DNA from: Diospyros lotus
Taxonomy: Eukaryota > Streptophyta > Magnoliopsida > Ericales > Ebenaceae
Length of the DNA stretch: 64,000 nt
Assembly: GCF_014633365.1 (NCBI RefSeq)
Contig: NC_068352.1
Span: 17,021,310-17,085,309, forward strand
Direction of reading: 5' to 3'
This document shows, piece after piece, positions 34,288-46,900 of this stretch (positions are counted from its first letter, which is position 1; each line of letters opens with the position of its first letter). The notes below the pieces were generated by a model, which saw nothing but the letters and a program-made list of their open reading frames with translations, was not told the DNA's origin and ran no database searches. The translations under genes were made by a program, and so were the position numbers.

Positions 34288-36002
34288 TTGGGTTGTAGTG
34301 CCATTGCTACAAAATTATTACACCTGTGCCTTAGCAGAACCTTTTTTCCACCCGAAAATGCTTCAGGGTTTATCCACTTACAAAAACAAACCACCCTTAG
34401 GGTCCTGTTGACTTCTCGGATGTCTCTTATAACCATTCGGTTCAGTCAACAATTCGGGCTTATACAAAAACTATTCACGATCTAATTTCTTTCAGCGTCA
34501 TTAGCCTCGCCTTGAGACGCTAGCCAATCTCATGCCTCCTTTCCTAGACATCCAAGTCCCAGAGCATTCCTTGTCGTTGGTTCAGCAATTTATTAATTCA
34601 TTACTTGAAACCAACTTTTGGGCTTTTTGGATAACTCAAGGTCCTTTAAAAATAACTGAAAATCATATATTTTTCAAAACCATGTAATATTGGGTATTAC
34701 ACCATTTGTTTTCTGTTTGACTAAGTTTCCATAAATTACATCTAGGCCTGTCATTAACACGTAATGACACTTTCACCATCCCATGATGAAACTGAGGCCC
34801 TCGTTAACTCTTAACAGCATGCTTTTTAACTCTTGATATTTGCTCCTTATTAGTTTGATCACTGAACTCGATCTATTAACTCTTAACGGTAACATCATTA
34901 ACTCTTAATGGCGATTTCATCTTTAATCACTTAGTCAACCACTACACCTGGATATGAGTGTGACCTTCTAGGTTCACTATTAAGTAGCAATGAAGACGCG
35001 TCAAACTCTTTGACGTGAACCTCTCCATCTCCTCTATGTACCCCGAAAGATCATGAGTGACAACTAGCATTATGTTTGGGTGATCCTACTAGTAATGAAG
35101 TTTTACTTCAGAATAAAACCTATTTGGGCTTTCAATTCATGTGTACTATAATCCTTCCATTGATTATCATCCCGATTGAGTGAGAGTCATGGACTGATCA
35201 AACTCACTAACTCGATGCTATGCCAAGATTAGTGTGGTGAGATTGAGATAACACATCGAAACTTCTTCTGATATTGGAACACTTTTCAATCAAGTGTACC
35301 TTGGCCAAGGGTTTCTTCAATCAAGACCACCACTGATCGCATAGGATGTTCACCTCACGTCGGAGGTTAATGGATCCCATTAGCAATCACCTACCTCCAT
35401 ACGCTACTGCACAGGGATTATACAATGCATCTTCCATCCGATAACCAGATGGTTCTTAGCAATTGCAAATCCCTAACACTGACATACAGCACAATTGCGT
35501 TGCCTATGTTTAAAGGACCAATAACAAAATTGAAGCCTGTGATAGATCATAGATCCTCTAAGCTATGTGATCTATCACGTGCGTGACATTTAGTAGATGT
35601 TCCACTAGAATTTACCCACATGAATACTATATCCATCTCATGGATAATGGCATGAGACTCACCATCCTTTATCATTATACTAATCAAAGGTAGTATCCCA
35701 TGTGTTAGTCCGTACTTGACTAATTATAGTCCCTTTCTGAGAAGTTTAAGGACTGGAAATTATCATTAAGATATTCTTAATACAAAGGTTTTTAGTCACA
35801 TGTTCTTAACCCTTAAGAGTTATACCTTTAGCAAGAAATCTAGTGGCTCATTCATAAACATAATGATTATAAAGCTATAAATGAAAATATGACCTTAAAA
35901 TATGAAAACACATTTTGTTATATATATTTGTGACATCATTAGTCCCATAATTATAATTGTCAGATGCCATCTAAATCTAGCATTAGGGCACTAACACTAA
36001 CA
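34288..36002 (-). repeat. Ty1/copia 3' LTR interrupting the Athila gag
   Basis: On the minus strand a purine tract (aagtgggagat, about 36013-36003) precedes TGTTAGTGTTAGTGCCC, a typical copia LTR start. The other end reads ...CTACAACCCA at about 34288, next to gag sequence. About 1.7 kb. The inner boundary is good; the outer boundary is placed to within a few bases. Confidence 0.6.
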
Positions 36003-36054
36003 ATCTCCCACTTGCACTTATACCCATCTTCTCAAGATGGCGATCAAGATGACT

Positions 36055-37310
36055 TTATGACAGTGCTTTGGCTAGTGGTACTGCGACATTCTCTAATGAC
36101 GCGATCTTCTGTAGTTGTATGTCTCCATGTGCTTTGATCTCTCGGATAAAAAAGAAATGCCACTCAATGTGTTTGGACTTCTGGTGAGACCAGGGCTCCC
36201 TTGCTTGTGCAATGACTCCATTGTTATCGCAATATAAGGATATCGACAACTCAATGGGCAGAACCACTTCAATCCTCATCCAAATAGTCTCCTTTACAAC
36301 ATCTCATGCTGCAACATATTCAACTTTCGTAATGGAGTCTGGAATTATTTCTTGCTTGAAACTCTTCCAAGTAACTAGTCTTCTATTACAGACAAATACA
36401 AACCCAGATGTAGACTTTCTATCATCCATATCAGATTAAAAATTTGAATTAGTGAATCCATCAACATGAAAATTACCCTCTCCATACACCAGTAACAAAT
36501 CCTTAGTCCTTCTCAAGTACTTAAGGATACTCTTTATTGTTGTCTAGTGTTCTAAACCTAGATTGAACTGATATCTGCTTGTGATGCTCACAACATATGT
36601 GATGTCTAGTTTAGTACATAGCATGACATACATGAGACTCCCTACCGTCGAGGCATAAGGGATCTTTTCCATGCTTTCTCTCTCTTCAGGTGTCTTGGGA
36701 GACATCACTTTAGAGAGATGAATTCCATGCTTGAAAGGTATGAAACCTTTCTTGGAATTTTCCATGCTAAACCTCTTTATCATCTTTTCTATGTACAGAC
36801 TCTGGAAAAGACCTATTAATCTCCTTACTTTATCCCTATAGACGCAAATTCCCAAGATATAAGTCACTTCTCCTATATCCTTCTTGGAGAATTTGTTAGA
36901 CAATCATAATTTAATCGACATCAACATTCCAATGTCATTCCCCATTAAGAGGATGTCATCTACATACAAGATCAGAAAGGCTCACGCACTCCCACTATAT
37001 AAGGTTCATCTGAATTTCTAATGAAACCAAACTCTTTGATCTCATTATCAAAGTGAATGTTCCAAGACCTTAAGGCTTGCTTAAAACCACAGATGGATCA
37101 CTTAAACTTGCACACCTGATTGGTTTTGGAAGACTCAAAACCATGTGGTTGCTCCATGAATATATCTTCCTCAAGATAATCATTCAAGAACACCATTTTG
37201 ACATCTATTTTCAAATCTCATAATCGTAGTGTGCTGCTATGGCTAGCATTATTTTGATGGATTTAAGAATCACGATTGGAAAAAATGTCTCCTCATAGTC
37301 ATGTGTACTT
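36055..37310 (-). pseudogene. Ty1/copia reverse transcriptase-RNase H
   Basis: On the minus strand: DYEETFFPIV, AAHYDYEI*K, FMEQPHGF, SWNIHFD, catalytic LILYVDDILLMGND (about 36976-36940), NKFSKKDIGEVTYILGI, then TVGSLMYVM, and RNase H LYCDNNGVIAQAREPWSHQKSKHIEWHF with ASLENVAVPLAKALS. Several stops. Upstream gag and integrase are not continuous with it: at about 37300 the sequence switches to a plus-strand integrase piece. Confidence 0.88.
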
Positions 37311-37440
37311 AATGAAATACAAGTTTGAAATTTTCAAAAAGTTTAAAGAGTTCAAGACAAAAGTAGAAAACCAAACGGGAAAGAGTATCAAGATTCTTCA
37401 ATCAGATTAAGGAGGTGAATACTTGAGTACTAAATTTCTA
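37278..37440 (+). pseudogene. Ty1/copia integrase fragment, opposite orientation
   Basis: The plus strand reads HSHVYLMKYKFEIFKKFKEF...SIKILQSD*GGEYLSTKF, the central copia integrase core, with a stop where SDRGGEY normally has Arg. It overlaps or abuts the start of the minus-strand RT, marking a rearrangement junction. Confidence 0.75.
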
Positions 37441-37837
37441 AGCAAGCAAACATATTTGGATCTATCGGATCTACATTTGTAGATCTGAAGCGGGCTAGAT
37501 CTCTTGGTGGGTTGGGTCTAAACCAGATCTAGGAAAGATCTGGGCATACTTCAAAAAACCAATAAGGGCAGAAGTACCTGGTGACAATATCTACAACAAT
37601 GGACTACAAAGAAGGCCAATGGTCGTCGGTGATGTAAGTGGACAACTGTTAATCAAAGAAGGAGATGAGACGAAGATCGACGGTGACCTAACTGAGGCGG
37701 TGATATAGAAGACCAAAAAATTTGATGTCAACAAAAATGACAGATTGACTTTAAAGGGCATCAATGATCAGAGGCTAAGGATGAAACAAAGGTCACAATG
37801 GTGGCCGACAATAGATTCGGGCAATGATTGCATGGTG
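37441..37837 (-). other. Leader or internal copia-like sequence with many agatct words
   Basis: Rich in agatct/ggatct/tagatc words. It continues beyond the inserted LTR L1 at 40231-40333 into a primer-binding site. No coding frame. Confidence 0.4.
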
Positions 37838-40225
37838 TGTAACGACCCGAAGATGGGGTGTTGATATCAATGAATATCACGGTATAATCTTATGATATGT
37901 GGGTAGAATTATTCGTTGAAATTGGGTTTTGGTGCAGTGTGAGTGTGTATGTATGTGTTTTGGAAAGTTTAGGATGAGTGGTTAAGAGTTGGGAGGGTTT
38001 ATGAAGAGGTATCCGAATGTGTGGGGCTTTGGGAGGCTAGATATTCAAATGGTGGAAGTATCATTCGAATGAGAGTAACCCCATTCGAATGGGGTGTGAG
38101 TCATTTGAATGGGAAGTGATCCATTCGAATGGTCTGTTTTGCTGGATGGTATTTGTTCATTGTAACCCAATTTCGACTATGTTCCAGTCCGAATATTCCA
38201 AAACTTAAAACATGAAAGTTGTATATCTTTCTCTTTTCGTTCTATAGAATCTTGAATCACCTCAATCGGAGTTCGGATGAGATAGTTATTCTCAAAATTC
38301 GAAAGGGTATCAAAGCTATCCAGAATCCAGTTGAGCCTTTATATTCGAATGAGTTGCCTTTACATTCGAATGAGCCCAGCGAAAATTGCAAAATTCATCT
38401 GAATCAAATCACTGTTGCATTCGAATGAGCCTCAAATTCCTTTAGTAATTCAAGTTACTATTTAAAATTCATCCGAATGTTCCCCTGCCTCATTCGAATG
38501 TTACTCACATAACTTGAAATCTTTCTCTAACTCATTCGAATACACGCCAGATCATCCGAATGACTTTCAAATAGCTTCATATATATGTAAATATCATCCG
38601 AATGCCTTAAATTATATTCGAATGCCTCCCTCAGCGATTCATATATATATATATATATATCGCCCGATACCTCATTAATTCTGGAAACACACAGAAAATT
38701 CTAGAACTAAAATATCAAAAAAATATGATAAATATATAGAGAATTTAGGAAATAATTAAATGGATAAAAATGATTTATAAAGATAGTATAAAAAGAGAAA
38801 TTGTGAGAAAAATCTCACTAGAACAGAACACTCTTTTCCTCTTTCTCGTAAGTTATCTGTTCTTCTCTAAACCTTCATTTTTCTTTTCACAGCAAGTCAG
38901 ATCTTGCCATCCAAAGAGTTCTTAGTGGTTGATCGGTGAAGTAAAAGGCAAGTTCTCTCTTCCTTCCTCTTTTCTCTTGGATTTTATTGCGGTATGAGCT
39001 GGTTACGTGTTTTAAGAGCTTGATTGGGGTTAGGGTTTTTAAGTTGGGGGAAAGTTTCTAACAGCCATGTGGGGCTTGTTTCTCCCCACAAATCCTAAGG
39101 AATGGAGTTTTAAGTGGAAATCTGCATGGTAGACTTGCTTCTTCTCCATGCCCTACTTTATATATCTCACTGTGAACTTGAGCTTAAACAAGAAATCCGT
39201 GACTCAGTGTTATTGGCTAGCCGTGTTGAACATGTTATGAACAGAGAATAACTTTAGATTGCTTATATATGTACTGTCATGGCATGTTCTGAAAGAATGG
39301 TAATTGTGCATCATGAGCATGTCTTGGTTTGACTTCTTGCATAACATCTCATGAGTGTGCACGAACATCAGTTTTTATTTCTAGCACGTGCAATTTGTAT
39401 GTGGCCACTTTATGTGTTGCACGTGCATTGGAAAAGGCATGGACAGAGATGATTATGCGCGCTGCAGTTGTGTACCGCCGGGATATATCCCCTAAAACCA
39501 GTAGGCATTAGCCTGACTGGGGTTACGCTCCTGCGGTGACGACTGAGGGGCGCGCCCAATGGTGACGACCATGGGTGAGATTATATATGTATTTATATAT
39601 ATGTACGTATGGCTATAGCCAAGTGTATCAGATATGACCTATGGTCACCGGACTCAGCTACAGACTGGTACGTATTATGTTGCATTTATTTGCTATATGA
39701 GGCCATTGGCCATTTATATGTTGACAGACTTATATGCGTGTTATGCATGATATTATCATTATGGGTGTGTGTGTAACTCTTGAGTTATCACCTGTCATTT
39801 TCGTCAATATGTATGTTCACCACACCTGTATCCTATTATTATCTGCCATGCTCTTCCTTCTTATTTCTTATGCTTGCTGAGCTTTGTAGCTCACGTTGTA
39901 CTCTCCTCCATTCCAGGTAAAGGTAAAGAGGTAGCAGGTGGGGAGTCAAGCAAGAAGGATGGGTAGACATGTGCGCGTGCGGGTCCCCTCTTGATTTAAA
40001 GGGTCTTGGGAAGTTGTGTTGGTAGATGTGTAGACTTTATTTTGTGTGTAATGTAACTTAAAGAAAAGTCATGCTGTAATCCTTGGAAGTATTTATCTTG
40101 GGTTTGAGTTTGATGATGGCAGGTGTATGCATGCTTGTGGCTAAGTGTTGTTTTGTCTATGTTCTCTAGCACCCATTCTTCCAGGTTGCCTTGAAATGGG
40201 TTAACTTGGGGGAGGGGGTGTTACA
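37838..40225 (+). mobile_element. Solo LTR L1 (2388 bp), target duplication TGGTG
   Basis: Starts TGTAACGACCC, ends GGTGTTACA, flanked by TGGTG at 37833-37837 and 40226-40230. A TATA box (agtataaaaa, about 38785) and a possible splice pair in the leader (GTAAGTTATC / TTTTCACAG, 38849-38893) are present. A stem-loop (TGAGCT-ttgt-AGCTCA, 39878-39893) is followed by cattccaggtaaaggtaaag, shared with the other LTRs. U3 carries the CATTCGAATG array. Inserted in copia-like leader sequence. Confidence 0.88.
38040..38632. repeat. Array of ~14 CATTCGAATG-type palindromic decamers
   Basis: Copies or one-mismatch variants lie near 38043, 38062, 38082, 38101, 38122, 38342, 38360, 38417, 38469, 38491, 38533, 38554, 38595 and 38613. 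The copy at 38078-38095 extends to a perfect 18-bp palindrome. All lie upstream of the L1 TATA box. Confidence 0.85.
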
Positions 40226-40333
40226 TGGTGGTTGAACGGCAGCAACTAATGTTAGGAACCCTAGCCAAAATATGGTGTAGAAGTTGTAGATCTAATGACT
40301 GAGATCTACTAACCTCTAATGGTTTGATCCAAC

Positions 40334-40349
40334 GGCTCTGATACTAGTT
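40334..40349 (-). other. Copia-type primer-binding site
   Basis: The minus strand reads ...ATAACA then AACTAGTATCAGAGCC, close to the 3' end complement of initiator tRNA-Met (TGGTATCAGAGC), with one mismatch at the start. It lies directly inside an LTR edge at 40350. Confidence 0.65.
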
Positions 40350-40859
40350 TGTTATAAAATTGGATCCAAAACAAATCACAATCAAACAATCAACCCACAC
40401 ATAAACATAGAATTTAACATGGAAAACCTAAATCAGGAAAAACAACAGATAGAAAGAACAAAATATCACTATAATGATATTGGTACGATAATAGTGATAT
40501 AACTACAACAAAATCATAGCATTGGGCACCTATTTATTAATCTAAAATCATCTGTAAATGTACATATGCAATAATATATTGATTAGAAGATGATTCATGA
40601 GGATGTTCCTTCAAATTAGATAAATCCTAGGAAAAATCTAATTTGACAACATACTAATCACAGTCAAATTCGAATTCTCAATCACAATCAAATTAGGAAT
40701 ATCAATGACAGACAAATTTGAATTCCACAATTATAACAAATTTAATACCAAAATCACAAAGTCACTCTCTTTTTTGTTGTCTTCAATACCCATTCTCAAT
40801 TTTTTTCCAATTGACTAACAAATATTTTAAAATCAAGTATAAAGTAGGCATCATGAACT
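40350..40859 (-). repeat. Copia-like 5' LTR, proximal part
   Basis: The plus strand starts TGTTATAAAATTGG next to the primer-binding site. The LTR is split by L2 at 40860 and resumes at 56808, after L2's second GAACT. The far edge was not found. Confidence 0.5.
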
Positions 40860-41533
40860 TGTAATGACCTGATTATGGGTTTAGATTATTTTTGGCATTT
40901 TGGGTATTAATGATATATGAGTGAAATTTTGAGATATTAATTGAACTAGATGTTTGAGTGTTGTAAATATTTATATAAATGATATTTCAATTAACTAAGG
41001 AAAAGAAAAGGAAAGAAGGACTAAGTGGTCAAATGTGTGTGTCATGAGGGCAAAATGGGAATGAGGAGTTTCAAGAGGAGAGTGAAGGCTGGAATTAAGG
41101 GGCTTCTAGGAGAGGTTTGGAGGCATAGCATGTGGCTCTTTTCCTCTCCAAAAATCCTCCATTGAAATCAAAGGCAAGTTCCCTTCTAATTTCTTTAAAT
41201 GGAAAGTTTTCCCCTAGGATCCTTGTTATTGGAAAATTTTGAGTTTTTCCCTTCCATTGTAGTCCTAGAAAGGCCCATTTTTGGGTGAAAGAAAAACTCT
41301 TCATTTTGGAAGGGGCTTTTTTGAGAAATCCAGTTGTTTACATCTCGTGTTGTTTTCTTTGAGTTTTTGATTAACTGTTACTACCATCTAAATGGAGACT
41401 TGTTTCTCTCCATGTTTTCAAAAGGAATGATGTATTTTTGTTAGGGTGTAGTTACATGCATGAAATTGGTGAGAATGCATGTATTCTTGGGGGTTTTCTG
41501 AAGCTCTCGGCTTCTACCTGTCGACAACCCCTG

Positions 41534-42082
41534 TGTAATACTCGATATTACATGGTGATGGAAAGGATATGATTTCCAGTTATTTGGAAAGGACCTTAAG
41601 TGGTCCGGGAAGCCCAAAGGTCAATTTTGAGAAATTAATTAATAAAGTTGTCGAATCGACAGCAGGGAGTGCCAAGGGACTTAGATGTCCAAGAGAGAGG
41701 GCCATGTGATTGGTGAGAATCTCGAGGCAAGGTTAGTGATGCTGAAAGCAATTAGATCGGGAATAATTTTTTGAATAAATTCTATATAAGCCGGAATATG
41801 TGCCAGTACCGAATGGTCGTGTGGGACCTCTGGGAAGTTGAGGGGACCCTAGGGGTGGTTCGACTTTGCAAGTGAGGCAGCCTTGAAGTGTTTTCGAGTG
41901 GAATAGAGGTCTTGTTCAGGCGCATGGACAAAATCGATATTCTCGAGTAAGTGTCAGAAATTAATTTTTGAGAAATCAAGATTTGGTGGGTTTGATGATA
42001 GTTAACTTAAGGCATTGGAGGGTTCAATGGAAATTGTTAAATTCTTCTAATGGAATTAATAAGAGTTTGGAGGGTTTATGTG

Positions 42083-42118
<36 letters not shown>

Positions 42119-43936
42119 ATGAGTGAAATTGGGGAGCAAGCTTCCTAGCCTCTTCTCTGATATTTTGAAATCAGAAAGAAGAAAGAATGAGACCAGAGAG
42201 AGAGATAGAGACATAGCCGAGAGGAGAAATGAGGGCTTGGGAGAGAGCTTGGGTGGAGAGTGTGATCGAGAGAGGGAGCAATGTGAGAGAGTGTGACAAT
42301 CGGCCATGGCAGTAGCTGCCATGGCCGACGATGAAGCGCAACAGCATTAAGGCGGTCGAAGGCAGCGGAGCAGCAACAGCACGCGGTGGCCCCAGGGAGA
42401 CAGCTGACGGTGGTTGCAGTGAGCCACGACTGAGGCGATCGCAGACAATGGATGTTGCAGCTGTTGGGTGCGGCTAATGATGGCCGCAAGCAAGCGGCAG
42501 CTGTCGATGGAGCCAGGCGGTGGTGATCGACCACTGGCATAGTGGAGAGGGAGCAAGAGGAAAAAGAAAAAAAAAAGAAAAAAATATAAAAAAATAAAAA
42601 GGAAATCTATAAATTGTAGAAAAATAGAAAAAAATAGTAAGAAAATTCCATAAAAATGGGAGAAAATTATGAAAATTATTTGGGCGCTCAAGGAGCATGC
42701 CAGAGGCTCGAAAATGAGGTTTTGAGTGCAAGGTGGTGTCCCATGAGGAGACGTCGGTGTGAGCGTTTGGCCGATTTTCTCCTTTAGATTTGATGAGGTA
42801 AAATAATTAATTCTTTTCGAGTTATTTACATTATGTGAGATAATGTAATGTGAAGTGGTGGTTGGATTATGCCCGTGATTGGGGTTGTTTGGAAGTTATT
42901 GATGGGTGAGTTTTTGCGGTGAATGGCAAAAACATATACCCTAGTTTAATTTCTATTGTTATTGGGTTTTGTGTGGCATCTAGGTTCTACTGAGAAGGCG
43001 GTGGTCCTAGAAGAGTTCGAAGCAGGCTGGCATTCTCGTTTGTGGCATATGAGGCTTCGAGACAAGTAAAGCATGGCCCCAAGAGTGGTGGTCTTGTATG
43101 CATTTGTAAATGTTTTCTTATGAGTTGCATGCAGTAATTAGCACTTGCATGATATGAGTTCTAGTGTACCTATGGCCATATGGAGGACTAGTATTGTGGG
43201 AAGGGTTTGTTGATGCCTTAACCTACGGAGGTTATGAGGGCATGGAAGATGACCCGTTTTGCATTGCATGCTCTCTCATGTTTCATTTACTTATGCATTG
43301 TACCTTACTCAGTCTTTATGACTCATGAGGTTTACCTCATGTTGTCAATGTTGCAAGTCCAAATGTAAGCAGGGATGGCGTAGGGAGGATGTAACAGCGA
43401 CTAGCATTGTTGCCCGAGATGTGGTTGTCGTATATTCTTCCGTAATTATATGTGGGATATTCATGTATGTATGCATGTGATTGAATGTAAATGTTGTTGA
43501 TCGCTAGATGTATCCAGTTGTTGTAATCATCATAGTGTGGTAGGTGATTGTGAGATTGCGTGATGTACATGGCTTTAGTTGGTGGAGCCAAGATTTGGAT
43601 CAAGGAAGGATAAAAAAAAGATATGTTCCCATAAATCCCTAGTACTCAGGTGATGTTTGACACGCTAATTTTATGCCTAGGTCACATTTGGCTTGCTGTA
43701 TGGTGAGCTGAAGAAAGGTAAAGTTCACTCGAGTTTCGAATCTCGTTTCGTTGTGTTTCTTTATTTGTTTAGGTTACCAATTACTCGAGTGAAGCGAAGG
43801 GAAAGACGAAACCTAGTGCCCACTTAGGGCGTTTCTTGTTGAAACATAGTCCAACCCTTCAGTTATTGACTTAGCGAGTAAGTAATTCGATTGATTATTC
43901 ACCGGTAAAACCCTTAGGTGGGAGCGGGTTGTTACA
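41534..43936 (+). mobile_element. Solo LTR L3 (2403 bp) inside L2, target duplication CCCTG
   Basis: Starts TGTAATACTCG, ends GTTGTTACA, flanked by CCCTG at 41529-41533 and 43937-43941. It contains a (GT)n run (42084-42117), a GC-rich island with tggcagtagctgccatggcc (about 42300-42540) and the stem-loop CATGAGG-ttta-CCTCATG (43324-43341). Confidence 0.88.
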
Positions 43937-46900
43937 CCCTGGGAGGCTATCGACTGTGAGATACCGAGAAAGTATTTTCAAAAGTGTTTAAGATGTCGAT
44001 AGGCTGGTTGAGGCTGTCGACAGTTCCCTCTTGAAACCCTCAAAACTATCGACCGTTTCTATTTAACTATCGATTGGACGATTCCTTTGTTGCTTAATAC
44101 TTTAAATTGTGCATCCAATTTTCCCCAAATAAATATGGGTTCTTCTACCAAGCCCTCTAACCTATTAAACGTGCAATTTATTCATGGAGGGTGGGAACTA
44201 TATGTGTGTTCCAAGCCTCGTGTATTATACGGTAAATTTTATGTAAAGTAAGGAATAGGGTTATGGGTGTTATTGATTGCATTAAGCATAACAAGGGAGA
44301 TGTTTTTATAAATTGTCTTCGGGGTAAGAAAACGGCATATGTTCATGATAAAGCAAGTTAAATACATGGGTATGCATGTGCACAGTTTAGCTTTTAAAAG
44401 GCTGGGTGTTGATGAGAAAACTAAGGATATTCTCACATGTCGGTGGCCTTGTGCCCAACCATGGTTATCATGCTAGTAGGTCTACACTCGACCGTGGTTA
44501 TCATGCCGGTGGACCTATGTCGACCATGGGAGTTTCGACTCCTAATGCCTCCTAGGATGGACTAAGGGGTGGGTGGATAATGGTCCACATTTTATTATGA
44601 TGTAAGGTCATTGATGAATTGATGCATAACATGTCATTTGAGCATGATTTGCATGACTTTGACTATGATGTTGTAATATCCCATATTTTCAAAAGGGCTC
44701 AAAAGTAATTTTAACGTGGGTCATAGGTAAAATTATCAAAAGATTTGAGACTTAAGTATAATTTTTTGCAATTATCAGCACCGAATTGACTGCAAGGAAT
44801 GCCCTGGAGTGTAATTGTCTAAGAAAAATGATATGGTCTTGATGAGCGTCTCGAGATAGGAATTTATGGTATAAAAAGAAATCAGAATTGAGACAGTTTT
44901 TGGTACAGCTTTGATTCAGGCTGAAAAATTGAATCATCGTAGGGGACTCCCTGAAAGTCAATGGAACCCTAAGGGGGCTCCGATTTTTGGTAAGAATCAA
45001 CCCTGAAGTGGTTTCGGAACGAAACAATGGTCTCGTGACGGTGCAAAGACGAAATCGTCCTTATCGAGTAAGTCATGAATTATTAATTTTGGATTTTAGG
45101 TATCATAATGCAAACTAATTTGATGTTTGAGGATATAAATTGTAATTAGAGAATTGTCCGAGAGAAATTAAGATGAAATATGAGGATTAATGAGTAAATT
45201 TCCCATATATGTATATGTATACGCGTGAGGCATGGGGGGGGGAGAGTTTCTAGCATTTGAGGGCATTGGACTGTGAGGCTTGGGGATAAACTTTGCATCA
45301 TTTGAGGGCATTGGGATGAGAGATTGGCAGAGATATGTGAGGAGGAAATTCTGGAGAATCAAGATTATGATGTATAATATATACATATATATTTTTTGCT
45401 AACGACCAAAGTATTCAGCAATGCCCCGTTTCTTTCAAATTAAATGAGAGAGAGAAAGAGAAGAGAGGTAGGGAGCTCGTGAGAGCCATGGCTGAGAAGG
45501 AGTGAGGAGAGATCGAGAGTGTGAGTAGAGAGAGAGATGCTGGTTGACTGATGGACGGCCTTAAGTGGTGAGCTCCGACCTGAAGCAACGGCGGCGGCAA
45601 CTCAGGAGGCCGCTGTGGTCGGTGATGGCAGCACTGGTTGTAGCAGCCAACAGCAAAGGGGCCATGGCAGTCGGGCGGAGCTGGAGCGGGTGTCTGTCGG
45701 AGCGACAATGGTCACGAGCTGCTGTTAGCAGTTAAAAGTGACAATGGCGAGGAGGCCCAGGGTGCGTCGATGGCTGGTGGATGGCCATGGTAACCATTGA
45801 TGTGACGTTGCAACAGCTGGGTAGCGAGGTCGACGACGGTTACGTGGGGTCAAGGGCAGTCGGTGAGGTCTACAATGGCTGGTAGAAGCCCAAGAAGTGG
45901 CCGGCGGTGGCCGCAAGGCTGTCATACGTAGGTTAGGCAGGAAGGAAAAGAAGAAGAAAAAAGGAAAGGAAGAAAAATAAGAGGAAGCTTCCGAAAATTC
46001 TAGGAATTAATTTGGAGCTTGAGGAGCAGGTCCGAGGTTGGGAAATTGTCTGAGCACACGTTTCGAGGCCAAGACACACATACCGAGAAAGCCTGAGAGG
46101 CTAAGTTAAGGTGAGCAAAATTTTCTAGAAAATTTCAGAAAATCAGGAAAGCTATTTTATGTATTGTTATAGAGAAATATTTGAGAAATATTTAGTTTGG
46201 ATTTATTGAGAATAAATAGGAAGAAATAGAGAAAAATTATTAGAAATTTAGGAAAAATAGGATATTGATATCCTTGAATAAATATGATGGACGGGGTATG
46301 TTGAGGATCCGAATTGAGTATGTTAGAACCCTAGCACGAGAATCAAGATGTTATGAGATACGTATGAGGTAAGTGATTCGACCTAAAACCCAATTTTATG
46401 TAAATGATTTTATCATGTTGTTATGTCTTGATGTGAATATATCAGGTAGATTGCATTTTCATTCTATGATGAAATGTGTATACATTCACGATGATATTAT
46501 TGGCCATACATTGCAAAGGGTTTGGAATTATGGACTAGCACCGCTGCTTCACGAAGGGTGCACCCATACACCTCGACCTAGTAAGGAGGCTGTAAAAATG
46601 AGGAGCAGCAGTTAGGTGCGGTCAACTAAACTAGAAAGGAATGATGACATTTTGTATTTTGCATTCATGCACGAAATATGTTTATTATTCCCTTACTTAG
46701 ATGATTTATCATCTAACTTGGGCTTTACCCCTGGAATATTCAAACGTTCTAGATGGAGATTATAGTAGAAACGAAGATGAATGAGGCATGATATGGCACT
46801 TAGCAAAGTGCAAGATGTAACGATTGAATGTTATTTAGCCCATATGTTTAAGTTCTGCTACATCGAATTCTAAATGTTTTATGGAATAATGATGTATAAC

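Noticed and set aside
37441..37837. Possible CRISPR-like or regulatory array of agatct words
   Set aside because: Spacing is irregular, the setting is a retroelement leader, and this is plant nuclear DNA.
42145..42540. 131-codon minus frame in L3 and similar frames in L4 (45415-45925)
   Set aside because: They fall in GC-rich islands of the LTRs, are not conserved in frame between L3 and L4, and lack domains.
40860..43936. L2 start paired with L3 end as one 3-kb LTR
   Set aside because: Flanks GAACT and CCCTG do not match, whereas L2 with 56802 and L3 with 41534 each give perfect 5-bp duplications.
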